Origin: Hydractinia symbiolongicarpus
Taxonomy: Eukaryota; Cnidaria; Hydrozoa; Anthoathecata; Hydractiniidae
Direction: 5' to 3'
Assembly: GCF_029227915.1 (NCBI RefSeq)
Contig: NC_079885.1
Span: 14,457,001 to 14,521,000 of the forward strand
Length of the DNA stretch: 64,000 nucleotides
Shown here: positions 23,034-35,551 of the stretch, piece after piece
Numbering within the stretch: the first letter of the stretch is position 1
Layout: the number at the start of each line of letters is the position of its first letter
Program-made: the position numbers and the translations under genes
The notes under the pieces: model-generated
Seen by the model: the letters and a program-made list of their open reading frames with translations, nothing else
Databases searched by the model: none
What the model was told of the DNA's origin: nothing

Positions 23034-23483
23034 ATTGACTTTTTCACGTTTCATTATTTATCATTACGACTGTGACGTATCTTTTTTACGCAATAGCCGC
23101 TAGGTAAATCAAGTAAGGGACATGATTAGAAGTTTCTTTCCCCTAAAAAGGGCTACAATCTTGCTGCAATAAATGCGCCACGTCGCAAATGAATGGATTA
23201 AGAGCGTCAGACAAAGAAAATGGCGATGTAGTTACTTTGCTAATTAACTTTGTCATAAGAAAATTAAGTCTGAAAGTACCCTAAATTGCCTTCGTTGGAA
23301 CTTTTTACCGGAAATCTTAAAGCGCATTATTGTCGTAAAGTATCGATAGCGCTTAAAAAGAGCTTTCAAATGCACATAAACTCGACCTATTTCCGATCAC
23401 TCAGTCAAGAAATATGATCTTTAAAATTTGAACCATTTTCGATGTAATGTGCTAGTAAATCGTAGATATCTGCCCGTATGTTT

Positions 23484-23603
23484 GTCTACGACCATACCAC
23501 GATGAACACACCTGTTCTCGTCCGATCAAGGAAGTTAAGCATCGTCGGGCCGGGATAGTACTTGGATGGGGGAAATGCCTGGGATCTCCCGGTGTCGTAG
23601 GCT
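23484..23603 (+). rRNA. 5S rRNA: 5S rRNA, copy 42 (120-nt form)
   Basis: C46A in helix III, and GGGGGAAATGCC in box C where AACCGCC is expected. Same marks as copy 49. Confidence 0.88.
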
Positions 23604-24053
23604 ATTGACTTTTTCACGTTTCATTATTTATCATTACGACTGTGACGTATCTTTTTTACGCAATAGCCGCTAGGTAAATCAAGTAAGGGACATGATTAGA
23701 AGTTTCTTTCCCCTAAAAAGGGCTACAATCTTGATGCAATAAATGCGCCACGTCGCAAATGAATGGATTAAGAGCGTCAGACAAAGAAAATGGCGATGTA
23801 GTTACTTTGCTAATTAACTTTGTCATAAGAAAATTAAGTCTGAAAGTACCCTAGATTGCCTTCGTTGGAACTTTTTACCGGAAGTCTTAAAGCGCATGGT
23901 TGTCGTAAATAATGGATAGCGCTTGAAAAGAGCTTTCAAATGCACATAAACACGACATATTTCGGATAATCCAGTCAAGAAATGTGACCTTTAAAATTTA
24001 AACCATTTTCGATGTAATGTGCTAATAATTCGTAGATATCTGCCCGTTTGTTT

Positions 24054-24172
24054 GTCTACGACCATACCAGGATGAACACACCTGTTCTCGTACGATCACG
24101 GAAGTTAAGCATCGTCGGGTCGGGATAGTACTTGGATGGGGGACCGCCTGGGAACTCCCGGTGTCGTAGGCT
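24054..24172 (+). rRNA. 5S rRNA: 5S rRNA, copy 43 (R form, C17G/C39A)
   Basis: C17G breaks C17-G61; C39A is in loop C; C67T gives a U-G pair with G108. Same as copy 50. Confidence 0.92.
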
Positions 24173-24622
24173 ATTGACTTTTTCACGTTACATTATTTAT
24201 CATTACGACTGTGACGTATCTTTTTGACGCAATAGCCGCTGAGTAAATCTAGTAAGGGACTTGATTAGAAGTTTCTTTCCCTTCAAAACGGCTAAGATCT
24301 GGCTGCAATAAATGCTCCACGTCGCAAATGAATGGATTACGAGCGTCAGACAAAGAAAATGGCGATGTAGTTAATTTGCTAAACAACTTTGTCATAAGAA
24401 AATTAAGTCTGAAAGTACCCTAGATTGCCTTCGTTGGAACTTTTTACCGGAAATCTTAAAGCGCATGGTTGTCGTAAATAATGGATAGCGCTTGAAAAGA
24501 GCTTTCAAATGCACGTAAACACGACATATTTCGGATAATCCAGTCAAGAAATATGACCTTTAAAATTTAAACCATTTTTGATGTAATGTGCTAATAATTC
24601 GTAGATATCTGCCCGTATGTTT

Positions 24623-24742
24623 GTCTACGACCATACCACGATGAACACACCTGTTCTCGTCCGATCACGGAAGTTAAGCATCGTCGGGCCGGGATAGTAC
24701 TTGGATGGGGGAACCGCCTGGGATCTCCCGGTGTCGTAGGCT
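24623..24742 (+). rRNA. 5S rRNA: 5S rRNA, copy 44 (120-nt form)
   Basis: 120-nt form behind an R-type upstream spacer with ATTTTTGATG. First gene of the 1138-bp dimer. Confidence 0.94.
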
Positions 24743-25192
24743 ATTGACTTTTTCACGTTTCATTATTTATCATTACGACTGTGACGTATCTTTTTTACGC
24801 AATAGCCGCTAGGTAAATCAAGTAAGGGACATGATTAGAAGTTTCTTTCCCCTAAAAAGGGCTACAATTTTGATGCAATAAATGCGCCACGTCGCAAATG
24901 AATGGATTAAGAGCGTCAGACAAAGAAAATTGCGATGTAGTTACTTTGCTAATTAACTTTGTCATATGAAAATTAAGTCTGAAAGTACCCCAGATTTCCT
25001 TCGTTGGAACTTTTTACCGGAAATCTTAAAGCGCATGGTTGTCGTAAATAATGGATAGCGCTTGAAAAGAGCTTTCAAATGCACATAAACGCGACCTATT
25101 GCGGATAATCCAGTCAAGAAATATGACCTTTAAAGTTTAAACCATTTTCGATGTAATGTGCTAATAAATCGTAGATATCTGCCCGTTTGTTT

Positions 25193-25310
25193 GTCTACGA
25201 CCATACCACGATGAACACACCTGTTCTCGTCCGATCACGGAAGTTAAGCATCGTCGGGCCGCGATAGTACTTGGATGGGGGACCTCCTGGGAACTCCCGT
25301 GTCGTAGGCT
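25193..25310 (+). rRNA. 5S rRNA: 5S rRNA, copy 45 (118-nt, G70C, G93T)
   Basis: Same defects as copy 39. Confidence 0.88.
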
Positions 25311-25760
25311 ATTGACTTTTTCACGTTACATTATTTATCATTACGATTGTGACGTATCTTTTTTACGCAATAGCCGCTGAGTAAATCAAGTAAGAGACAT
25401 GATTAGAATTTGCTTTCCTTTAAAAAGGGCTACAATCTTGCTGCAATAAATGCACCACGTCGCAAATGAATGGATTAAGAGCGTCAGACAAAGAAAATGG
25501 CGATGTAGTTACTTTGCTAATTAACTTTGTCATATGAAAATTAAGTCTGAAAGTACCCCAGATTGCCTTCGTTGGAACTTTTTACCGGAAATCTTAAAGC
25601 GCATGGTTGTCGTAAATAATGGATAGCGCTTGAAAAGAGCTTTCAAATGCACGTAAACACGACATATTTCGGATAATCCAGTCAAGAAATATGACCTTTA
25701 AAATTTAAACCATTTTTGATGTAATGTGCTAATAATTCGTAGATATCTGCCCGTATGTTT

Positions 25761-25880
25761 GTCTACGACCATACCACGATGAACACACCTGTTCTCGTCC
25801 GATCACGGAAGTTAAGCATCGTCGGGCCGGGATAGTACTTGGATGGGGGAACCGCCTGGGATCTCCCGGTGTCGTAGGCT
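25761..25880 (+). rRNA. 5S rRNA: 5S rRNA, copy 46 (120-nt form)
   Basis: Dimer twin of copy 44. Confidence 0.94.
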
Positions 25881-26330
25881 ATTGACTTTTTCACGTTTCA
25901 TTATTTATCATTACGACTGTGACGTATCTTTTTTACGCAATAGCCGCTAGGTAAATCAAGTAAGGGACATGATTAGAAGTTTCTTTCCCCTAAAAAGGGC
26001 TACAATTTTGATGCAATAAATGCGCCACGTCGCAAATGAATGGATTAAGAGCGTCAGACAAAGAAAATTGCGATGTAGTTACTTTGCTAATTAACTTTGT
26101 CATATGAAAATTAAGTCTGAAAGTACCCCAGATTTCCTTCGTTGGAACTTTTTACCGGAAATCTTAAAGCGCATGGTTGTCGTAAATAATGGATAGCGCT
26201 TGAAAAGAGCTTTCAAATGCACATAAACGCGACCTATTGCGGATAATCCAGTCAAGAAATATGACCTTTAAAGTTTAAACCATTTTCGATGTAATGTGCT
26301 AATAAATCGTAGATATCTGCCCGTTTGTTT

Positions 26331-26448
26331 GTCTACGACCATACCACGATGAACACACCTGTTCTCGTCCGATCACGGAAGTTAAGCATCGTCGGGCCGC
26401 GATAGTACTTGGATGGGGGACCTCCTGGGAACTCCCGTGTCGTAGGCT
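26331..26448 (+). rRNA. 5S rRNA: 5S rRNA, copy 47 (118-nt, G70C, G93T)
   Basis: Dimer twin of copy 45. Confidence 0.88.
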
Positions 26449-26897
26449 ATTGACTTTTTCACGTTACATTATTTATCATTACGATTGTGACGTATCTTTT
26501 TTACGCAATAGCCGCTGAGTAAATCAAGTAAGAGACATGATTAGAATTTGCTTTCCTTTAAAAAGGGCTACAATCTTGCTGCAATAAATGCACCACGTCG
26601 CAAATGAATGGATTAAGAGCGTCAGACAAAGAAAATGGCGATGTAGTTACTTTGCTAATTAACTTTGTCATATGAAAATTAAGTCTGAAAGTACCCCAGA
26701 TTGCCTTCGTTGGAACTTTTTACCGGAAATCTTAAAGCGCATGGTTGTCGTAAATAATTGATAGCGCTTGAAAAGAGCTTTCAAATGCACATAAACACGA
26801 CCTATTGCGGATAATCTAGTCAAAAATATGACCTTTAAAGTTTAAACCATTTTCGATGTAATGTGCTAATAAATCGTAGATATCTGCCCGTTTGTTT

Positions 26898-27016
26898 GTC
26901 TACGACCATACCACGATGAACACACCTGTTCTCGTCCGATCACGGAAGTTAAGCATCGTCGGGCCGCGATAGTACTTGGATGGGGGACCGCCTGGGAACT
27001 CCCGGTGTCGTAGGCT
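26898..27016 (+). rRNA. 5S rRNA: 5S rRNA, copy 48 (G70C form)
   Basis: G70C only; downstream spacer has CCCTAAATTGCC, as after copy 37. Confidence 0.95.
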
Positions 27017-27466
27017 ATTGACTTTTTCACGTTACATTATTTATCATTACGACTGTGACGTATCTTTTTTACGCAATAGCCGCTAAGTAAATCAAGTAAG
27101 GGACATGATTAGAAGTTTCTTTCCCCTAAAAAGGGCTACAATCTTGCTGCAATAAATGCGCCACGTCGCAAATGAATGGATTAAGAGCGTCAGACAAAGA
27201 AAATGGCGATGTAGTTACTTTGCTAATTAACTTTGTCATAAGAAAATTAAGTCTGAAAGTACCCTAAATTGCCTTCGTTGGAACTTTTTACCGGAAATCT
27301 TAAAGCGCATTATTGTCGTAAAGTATCGATAGCGCTTAAAAAGAGCTTTCAAATGCACATAAACTCGACCTATTTCCGATCACTCAGTCAAGAAATATGA
27401 TCTTTAAAATTTGAACCATTTTCGATGTAATGTGCTAGTAAATCGTAGATATCTGCCCGTATGTTT

Positions 27467-27586
27467 GTCTACGACCATACCACGATGAACACACCTGTTC
27501 TCGTCCGATCAAGGAAGTTAAGCATCGTCGGGCCGGGATAGTACTTGGATGGGGGAAATGCCTGGGATCTCCCGGTGTCGTAGGCT
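27467..27586 (+). rRNA. 5S rRNA: 5S rRNA, copy 49 (120-nt form)
   Basis: C46A and GGGGGAAATGCC as in copy 42, 3983 bp downstream of it. Confidence 0.88.
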
Positions 27587-28036
27587 ATTGACTTTTTCAC
27601 GTTTCATTATTTATCATTACGACTGTGACGTATCTTTTTTACGCAATAGCCGCTAGGTAAATCAAGTAAGGGACATGATTAGAAGTTTCTTTCCCCTAAA
27701 AAGGGCTACAATCTTGATGCAATAAATGCGCCACGTCGCAAATGAATGGATTAAGAGCGTCAGACAAAGAAAATGGCGATGTAGTTACTTTGCTAATTAA
27801 CTTTGTCATAAGAAAATTAAGTCTGAAAGTACCCTAGATTGCCTTCGTTGGAACTTTTTACCGGAAGTCTTAAAGCGCATGGTTGTCGTAAATAATGGAT
27901 AGCGCTTGAAAAGAGCTTTCAAATGCACATAAACACGACATATTTCGGATAATCCAGTCAAGAAATATGACCTTTAAAATTTAAACCATTTTCGATGTAA
28001 TGTGCTAATAATTCGTAGATATCTGCCCGTTTGTTT

Positions 28037-28155
28037 GTCTACGACCATACCAGGATGAACACACCTGTTCTCGTACGATCACGGAAGTTAAGCATCGTCG
28101 GGTCGGGATAGTACTTGGATGGGGGACCGCCTGGGAACTCCCGGTGTCGTAGGCT
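28037..28155 (+). rRNA. 5S rRNA: 5S rRNA, copy 50 (R form, C17G/C39A)
   Basis: C17G, C39A, C67T as in copy 43. Confidence 0.92.
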
Positions 28156-28605
28156 ATTGACTTTTTCACGTTACATTATTTATCATTACGACTGTGACGT
28201 ATCTTTTTGACGCAATAGCCGCTGAGTAAATCTAGTAAGGGACTTGATTAGAAGTTTCTTTCCCTTCAAAACAGCTAAGATCTGGCTGCAATAAATGCTC
28301 CACGTCGCAAATGAATGGATTACGAGCGTCAGACAAAGAAAATGGCGATGTAGTTAATTTGCTAAATAACTTTGTCATAAGAAAATTAAGTCTGAAAGTA
28401 CCCTAGATTGCCTTCGTTGGAACTTTTTACCGGAAATCTTAAAGCGCATGGTTGTCGTAAATAATGGATAGCGCTTGAAAAGAGCTTTCAAATGCACGTA
28501 AACACGACATATTTCGGATACTCCAGTCAAGAAATATGACCTTTAAAATTTAAACCATTTTTGATGTAATGTGCTAATAATTCGTAGATATCTGCCCGTT
28601 TGTTT

Positions 28606-28724
28606 GTCTACGACCATACCACGATGAACACACCTGTTCTCGTCCGATCACGGAAGTTAAGCATCGTCGGGCCAGGATAGTACTTGGATGGGGGACCGCC
28701 TGGGAACTCCCGGTGTCGTAGGCT
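28606..28724 (+). rRNA. 5S rRNA: 5S rRNA, copy 51 (R form)
   Basis: G69A breaks the G69-C106 pair. Confidence 0.94.
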
Positions 28725-29174
28725 ATTGACTTTTTCACGTTACATTATTTATCATTACGACTGTGACGTATCTTTTTTACGCAATAGCCGCTAAGTAAAT
28801 CAAGTAAGAGACATGATTAGAAGTTTCTTTCCCCTAAAAAGGGCTACAATCTTGCTGCAAAAAATGCGCCACGTCGCAAATGAATGGATTAAGAGCGTCA
28901 GACAAAGAAAATGGCGATGTAGTTACTTTGCTAATTAACTTTGTCATAAGAAAATGAAGTCTGAAAGTACCCTAGATTGCCTTCGTTGGAACTTTTTACC
29001 GGAAATCTTAAAGCGCATGGTTGTCGTAAATAATGGATAGCGCTTGAAAAGAGCTTTCAAATGCACATAAACACGACATATTTCGGATAATCCAGTCAAG
29101 AAATATGACCTTTAAAATTTAAACCATTTTCGATGTAATGTGCTAATAATTCGTACATATCTGCCCGTTTGTTT

Positions 29175-29293
29175 GTCTACGACCATACCACGATGAACAC
29201 ACCTGTTCTCGTCCTGTCACGGAAGTTAAGCATCGTCGGGCCGGGATAGTACTTGGATGGGGGACCGCCTGGGAACTCCCGGTGTCGTAGGCT
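29175..29293 (+). rRNA. 5S rRNA: 5S rRNA, copy 52 (R form, diverged)
   Basis: G41T and A42G in loop C. The upstream palindrome is broken (ACATATCT) and the second T-tract is T7. Confidence 0.9.
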
Positions 29294-29744
29294 ATTGACT
29301 TTTTCACGTTACATTATTTATCATTACGACTGTGACGTATCTTTTTTTACGCAATAGCCGCTTAGTAAATCAAGTAAGAGACATGATTAGAATTTGCTTT
29401 CCCTTAAAAAGGGCTACAATCTTGCTGCAATAAATGCACCACGTGGCAAATGATTGGATTAAGAGCGTCAGACAAAGAAAATCGCGATGTAGTTACTTTG
29501 CTAATTAACTTTGTCATATGAAAATTAAGTCTGAAAGTACCCCAGATTGCCTTCGTTGGAACTTTTTACCGGAAATCTTAAAGCGCATGGTTGTCGTAAA
29601 TAATTGATAGCGCTTGAAAAGAGCTTTCAAATGCACATAAACACGACCTATTGTGGATAATCCAGTCAAGAAATATGACCTTTAAAGTTTAAACCATTTT
29701 CGATGTAATGTGCTAATAAATCGTAGATATCTGCCCGTTTGTTT

Positions 29745-29863
29745 GTCTACGACCATACCACGATGAACACACCTGTTCTCGTCCGATCACGGAAGTTAAG
29801 CATCGTCGGGCCGCGATAGTACTTGGATGGGGGACCGCCTGGGAACTCCCGGTGTCGTAGGCT
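29745..29863 (+). rRNA. 5S rRNA: 5S rRNA, copy 53 (G70C form)
   Basis: G70C only; upstream ATTGTGG as before copy 58. Confidence 0.95.
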
Positions 29864-30313
29864 ATTGACTTTTTCACGTTACATTATTTATCATTACGAT
29901 TGTGACGTATCTTTTTTACGCAATAGCCGCTGAGTAAATCATGTAAGGGACTTGATTAGAAGTTTCTTTCCCTTCAAAACGGCTACGATGTGGCTGCAAT
30001 TAATGCGCCACGTCGCAAATGAATGGATTAAGAGCGTCAGACAAAGAAAATGGCGATGTAGTTAATTTGCTAATTAACTTTGTCATATGAAAATTAAGTC
30101 TGAAAGTACCCTAGATTGCATTCGTTGTAACTTTTTACCGGAAATCTTAAAGCGCATGGTTGTCGTAAATAATGGATAGCGCTTGAAAAGAGCTTTCAAA
30201 TGCACATAAACACGACATATTTCGGATAATCCAGTCAAGAAATATGACCTTTAAAATTTAAACCATTTTCGATGTAATGTGCTAATAATTCGTAGATATC
30301 TGCCCGTTTGTTT

Positions 30314-30432
30314 GTCTACGAGCATACCACGATGAACACACCTGTTCCCGTCCGATCACGGTTGTTATGCATCGTCGGGCCGGGATAGTACTTGGTTGGG
30401 GGACCGCCTGGGAACTCCCGGTGTCGTAGGCT
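30314..30432 (+). rRNA. 5S rRNA: 5S rRNA, copy 54 (R form, likely defective)
   Basis: C9G (helix I), T35C, A49T, A50T, A55T (box A) and A83T (box C). Both internal promoter boxes are hit, so this copy is probably a pseudogene. Confidence 0.85.
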
Positions 30433-30882
30433 ATTGACTTTTTCACGTTACATTATTTATCATTACGACTGTGACGTATCTTTTTTACGCAATAGCCGCT
30501 GAGTAAATCAAGTAAGAGACATGATTAGAATTTGCTTTCCCTTAAAAAGGGCTACAATCTTGCTGCAATAAATGCACCATGTCGCAAATGAATGGATTAA
30601 GAGAGTCAGACAAAGAAAATCGCAATGTAGTTACTTTGCTAATTAACTTTGTCATATGAAAATTAAGTCTGAAAGTACCCCAGATTGCCTTCGTTGGAAC
30701 TTTTTACCGGAAATCTTAAAGCGCATGGTTGTCGTAAATAATTGATAGCGCTTGAAAAGAGCTTTCAAATGCACATAAACACGACATATTTCGGATAATC
30801 CAGTCAAGAAATATGACCTTTAAAATTTAAACCATTTTCGATGTAATGTGCTAATAATTCGTAGATATCTGCCCGTTTGTTT

Positions 30883-31001
30883 GTCTACGACCATACCACG
30901 ATGAACACACCTGTTCTCGTCCGATCACGGAAGTTAAGCATCGTCGGGCCGGGATAGTACTTGGATGAGGGACCGCCTGGGAACTCCCGGTGTCGTAGGC
31001 T
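30883..31001 (+). rRNA. 5S rRNA: 5S rRNA, copy 55 (R form)
   Basis: G86A in box C. Confidence 0.95.
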
Positions 31002-31451
31002 ATTGACTTTTTCACGTTACATTATTTATCATTACGACTGTGACGTATCTTTTTTACGCAATAGCCGCTTAGTAAATCAAGTAAGAGACATGATTAGAAT
31101 TTGCTTTCCCTTAAAAAGGGCTACAATCTTGCTGCAATAAATGCACCACGTCGCAAATGAATGGATTAAGAGCGTCAGACAAAGAAAATGGCGATGTAGT
31201 TACTTTGCTAATTAACTTTGTCATATGAAAATTAAGTCTGAAAGTACCCCAGATTGCCTTCGTTGGAACTTTTTACCGGAAATCTCAAAGCGCATTATTG
31301 TCGTAAATAATTGATAGCGCTTGAAAAGAGCTTTCAAATGCACATAAACACGACCTATTTTGGATAATCCAGTCAAGAAATATGACCTTTAAAGTTTAAA
31401 CCATTTTCGATGTAATGTGCTAATAAATCGTAGATATCTGCCCGTTTGTTT

Positions 31452-31570
31452 GTCTACGACCATACCACGATGAACACACCTGTTCTCGTCCGATCACGGA
31501 AGTTAAGCATCGTCGGGCCGCGATAGTACTTGGATGGGGGACCGCCTGGGAACTCCCGGTGTCGTAGGCT
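31452..31570 (+). rRNA. 5S rRNA: 5S rRNA, copy 56 (G70C form)
   Basis: G70C only, but followed by a beta spacer of the R-linked kind (GACTGTG, GCTTAG). Confidence 0.95.
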
Positions 31571-32020
31571 ATTGACTTTTTCACGTTACATTATTTATCA
31601 TTACGACTGTGACGTATCTTTTTTACGCAATAGCCGCTTAGTAAATCAAGTAAGAGACATGATTAGAATTTGCTTTCCCTTAAAAAGGGCTACAATCTTG
31701 CCGCAATAAATGCACCACGTCGCAAATGAATGGATTAAGAGCGTCAGACAAAGAAAATCGCGATGTAGTTACTTTGCTAATTAACTTTGTCATATGAAAA
31801 TTAAGTCTGAAAGTACCCCAGATTGCCTTCGTTGGAACTTTTTACCGGAAATCTTAAAGCGCATGGTTGTCGTAAATAATGGATAGCGCTTGAAAAGAGC
31901 TTTCAAATGCACATAAACACGACCTATTGCGGATAATCCAGTCAAGAAATATGACCTTTAAAGTTTAAACCATTTTCGATGTAATGTGCTAATAAATCGT
32001 AGATATCTGCCCGGTTGTTT

Positions 32021-32139
32021 GTCTACGACCATACCACGATGAACACACCTGTTCTCGTCCGATCACGGAAGTTAAGCATCGTCGGGCCGCGATAGTACTT
32101 GGATGGGGGACCGCCTGGGAACTCCCGGTGTCGTAGGCT
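32021..32139 (+). rRNA. 5S rRNA: 5S rRNA, copy 57 (G70C form)
   Basis: G70C only; upstream CCCGGTTG is a private change. Confidence 0.95.
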
Positions 32140-32589
32140 ATTGACTTTTTCACGTTACATTATTTATCATTACGATTGTGACGTATCTTTTTTACGCAAT
32201 AGCCGCTGAGTAAATCAAGTAAGAGACATGATTAGAATTTGCTTTCCCTTAAAAAGGGCTACAATCTTGCTGCAATAAATGCACCACGTCGCAAATGAAT
32301 GGATTAAGAGCGTCAGACAAAGAAAATGGCGATGTAGTTACTTTGCTAATTAACTTTGTCATATGAAAATTAAGTCTGAAAGTACCCCAGATTGCCTTCG
32401 TTGGAACTTTTTACCGGAAATCTTAAAGCGCATTATTGTCGTAAATAATTGATAGCGCTTGAAAAGAGCTTTCAAATGCACATAAACACGACCTATTGTG
32501 GATAATCCAGTCAAGAAATATGACCTTTAAAGTTTAAACCATTTTCGATGTAATGTGCTAATAAATCGTAGATATCTGCCCGTTTGTTT

Positions 32590-32708
32590 GTCTACGACCA
32601 TACCACGATGAACACACCTGTTCTCGTCCGATCACGGAAGTTAAGCATCGTCGGGCCGCGATAGTACTTGGATGGGGGACCGCCTGGGAACTCCCGGTGT
32701 CGTAGGCT
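32590..32708 (+). rRNA. 5S rRNA: 5S rRNA, copy 58 (G70C form)
   Basis: G70C only; five-unit repeat partner of copy 53. Confidence 0.95.
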
Positions 32709-33158
32709 ATTGACTTTTTCACGTTACATTATTTATCATTACGATTGTGACGTATCTTTTTTACGCAATAGCCGCTGAGTAAATCATGTAAGGGACTTGA
32801 TTAGAAGTTTCTTTCCCTTCAAAACGGCTACGATGTGGCTGCAATTAATGCGCCACGTCGCAAATGAATGGATTAAGAGCGTCAGACAAAGAAAATGGCG
32901 ATGTAGTTAATTTGCTAATTAACTTTGTCATATGAAAATTAAGTCTGAAAGTACCCTAGATTGCCTTCGTTGGAACTTTTTACCGGAAATCTTAAAGCGC
33001 ATGGTTGTCGTAAATAATGGATAGCGCTTGAAAAGAGCTTTCAAATGCACATAAACACGACATATTTCGGATAATCCAGTCAAGAAATATGACCTTTAAA
33101 ATTTAAACCATTTTCGATGTAATGTGCTAATAATTCGTAGATATCTGCCCGTTTGTTT

Positions 33159-33277
33159 GTCTACGAACATACCACGATGAACACACCTGTTCCCGTCCGA
33201 TCACGGATGTTAAGCATCGTCGGGCCGGGATAGTACTTGGTTGGGGGACCGCCTGGGAACTCCCGGTGTCGTAGGCT
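33159..33277 (+). rRNA. 5S rRNA: 5S rRNA, copy 59 (R form, diverged)
   Basis: C9A, T35C, A50T and A83T; partner of copy 54 but less degraded. Confidence 0.88.
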
Positions 33278-33727
33278 ATTGACTTTTTCACGTTACATTA
33301 TTTATCATTACGACTGTGACGTATCTTTTTTACGCAATAGCCGCTGAGTAAATCAAGTAAGAGACATGATTAGAATTTGCTTTCCCTTAAAAAGGGCTAC
33401 AATCTTGCTGCAATAAATGCACCATGTCGCAAATGAATGGATTAAGAGCGTCAGACAAAGAAAATGGCGATGTAGTTACTTTGCTAATTAACTTTGTCAT
33501 ATGAAGATTAAGTCTGAAAGTACCCCAGATTGCCTTCGTTGGAACTTTTTACCGGAAATCTTAAAGCGCATGGTTGTCGTAAATAATTGATAGCGCTTGA
33601 AAAGAGCTTTCAAATGCACATAAACACGACATATTTCGGATAATCCAGTCAAGAAATATGACCTTTAAAATTTAAACCATTTTCGATGTAATGTGCTAAT
33701 AATTCGTAGATATCTGCCCGTTTGTTT

Positions 33728-33846
33728 GTCTACGACCATACCACGATGAACACACCTGTTCTCGTCCGATCACGGAAGTTAAGCATCGTCGGGCCGGGAT
33801 AGTACTTGGATGGGGGACCGCCTGGGAACTCCCGGTGTCGTAGGCT
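33728..33846 (+). rRNA. 5S rRNA: 5S rRNA, copy 60 (R form)
   Basis: Matches the reference exactly. Confidence 0.98.
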
Positions 33847-34296
33847 ATTGACTTTTTCACGTTACATTATTTATCATTACGACTGTGACGTATCTTTTTT
33901 ACGCAATAGCAGCTTAGTAAATCAAGTAAGAGACATGATTAGAATTTGCTTTCCCTTAAAAAGGGCTACAATCTTGCTGCAATAAATGCACCACGTCGCA
34001 AATGAATGGATTAAGAGCGTCAGACAAAGAAAATCGCGATGTAGTTACTTTGCTAATTAACTTTGTCATATGAAACTTAAGTCTGAAAGTACCCCAGATT
34101 GCCTTCGTTGGAACTTTTTACCGGAAATCTTAAAGCGCATGGTTGTCGTAAATAATGGATAGCGCTTGAAAAGAGCTTTCAAATGCACATAAACACGACC
34201 TATTGCGGATAATCCAGTCAAGAAATATGACCTTTAAAGTTTAAACCATTTTCGATGTAATGTGCTAATAAATCGTAGATATCTGCCCGTTTGTTT

Positions 34297-34415
34297 GTCT
34301 ACGACCATACCACGATGAACACACCTGTTCTCGTCCGATCACGGAAGTTAAGCATCGTCGGGCCGCGATAGTACTTGGATGGGGGACCGCCTGGGAACTC
34401 CCGGTGTCGTAGGCT
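34297..34415 (+). rRNA. 5S rRNA: 5S rRNA, copy 61 (G70C form)
   Basis: G70C only. Confidence 0.95.
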
Positions 34416-34864
34416 ATTGACTTTTTCACGTTACCTTATTTATCATTACGATTGTGACGTATCTTTTTTACGCAATAGCCGCTGAGTAAATCAAGTAAGA
34501 GACATGATTAGAATTTTCTTTCCCTTAAAAAGGGCTACAATCTTGCTGCAATAAATGCACCACGTCGCAAATGAATGGATTAAGAGCGTCAGACAAAGAA
34601 AATGGCGATGTAGTTACTTTGCTAATTAACTTTGTCATATGAAAATTAAGTCTGAAAGTACCCCAGATTGCCTTCGTTGGAACTTTTTACCGGAAATCTT
34701 AAAGCGCATGGTTGTCGTAAATAATTGATAGCGCTTGAAAAGAGCTTTCAAATGCACATAAACACGACCTATTGCGGATAATCCAGTCAAAAATATGACC
34801 TTTAAAGTTTAAACCATTTTCGATGTAATGTGCTAATAAATCGTAGATATCTGCCCGTTTGTTT

Positions 34865-34983
34865 GTCTACGACCATACCACGATGAACACACCTGTTCTC
34901 GTCCGATCACGGAAGTTAAGCATCGTCGGGCCGCGATAGTACTTGGATGGGGGACCGCCTGGGAACTCCCGGTGTCGTAGGCT
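34865..34983 (+). rRNA. 5S rRNA: 5S rRNA, copy 62 (G70C form)
   Basis: G70C only; spacer after it repeats AGAATTTTCTTTCCC from the previous unit. Confidence 0.95.
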
Positions 34984-35432
34984 ATTGACTTTTTCACGTT
35001 ACATTATTTATCATTACGATTGTGACGTATCTTTTTTACGCAATAGCCGCTGAGTAAATCAAGTAAGAGACATGATTAGAATTTTCTTTCCCTTAAAAAG
35101 GGCTACAATCTTGCTGCAATAAATGCACCACGTCGCAAATGAATGGATTAAGAGCGTCAGACAAAGAAAATGGCGATGTAGTTACTTTGCTAATTAACTT
35201 TGTCATATGAAAATTAAGTCTGAAAGTACCCCAGATTGCCTTCGTTGGAACTTTTTACCGGAAATCTTAAAGCGCATGGTTGTCGTAAATAATTGATAGC
35301 GCTTGAAAAGAGCTTTCAAATGCACATAAACACGACCTATTGCGGATAATCCAGTCAAAAATATGACCTTTAAAGTTTAAACCATTTTCGATGTAATGTG
35401 CTAATAAATCGTAGATATCTGCCCGTTTGTTT

Positions 35433-35551
35433 GTCTACGACCATACCACGATGAACACACCTGTTCTCGTCCGATCACGGAAGTTAAGCATCGTCGGGCC
35501 GGGATAGTACTTGGATGGGGGACCGCCTGGGAACTCCCGGTGTCGTAGGCT
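35433..35551 (+). rRNA. 5S rRNA: 5S rRNA, copy 63 (R form, mosaic unit)
   Basis: Gene matches the reference exactly, yet its upstream spacer is the type that normally precedes G70C genes (CTATTGCGG, CAAAAATATG, AATAAATCG). Confidence 0.97.

Larger units (their letters stand above)
24422..26697 (+). repeat. Tandem two-unit repeat, two blocks of 1138 bp
   Basis: 24422-25559 and 25560-26697 carry the same pair: a 120-nt gene with ATTTTTGATG upstream, then a 118-nt gene with G93T and a lost G. A related pair lies at 21208-21895. Confidence 0.8.
29745..34250 (+). repeat. Five-unit higher-order repeat, displacement 2845 bp
   Basis: Genes at 29745/32590, 30314/33159 and 30883/33728 match in order and in private marks (ATTGTGG upstream, CTACGATGTGG downstream, GTTCCCG with A83T, beta spacers). 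Confidence 0.7.
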
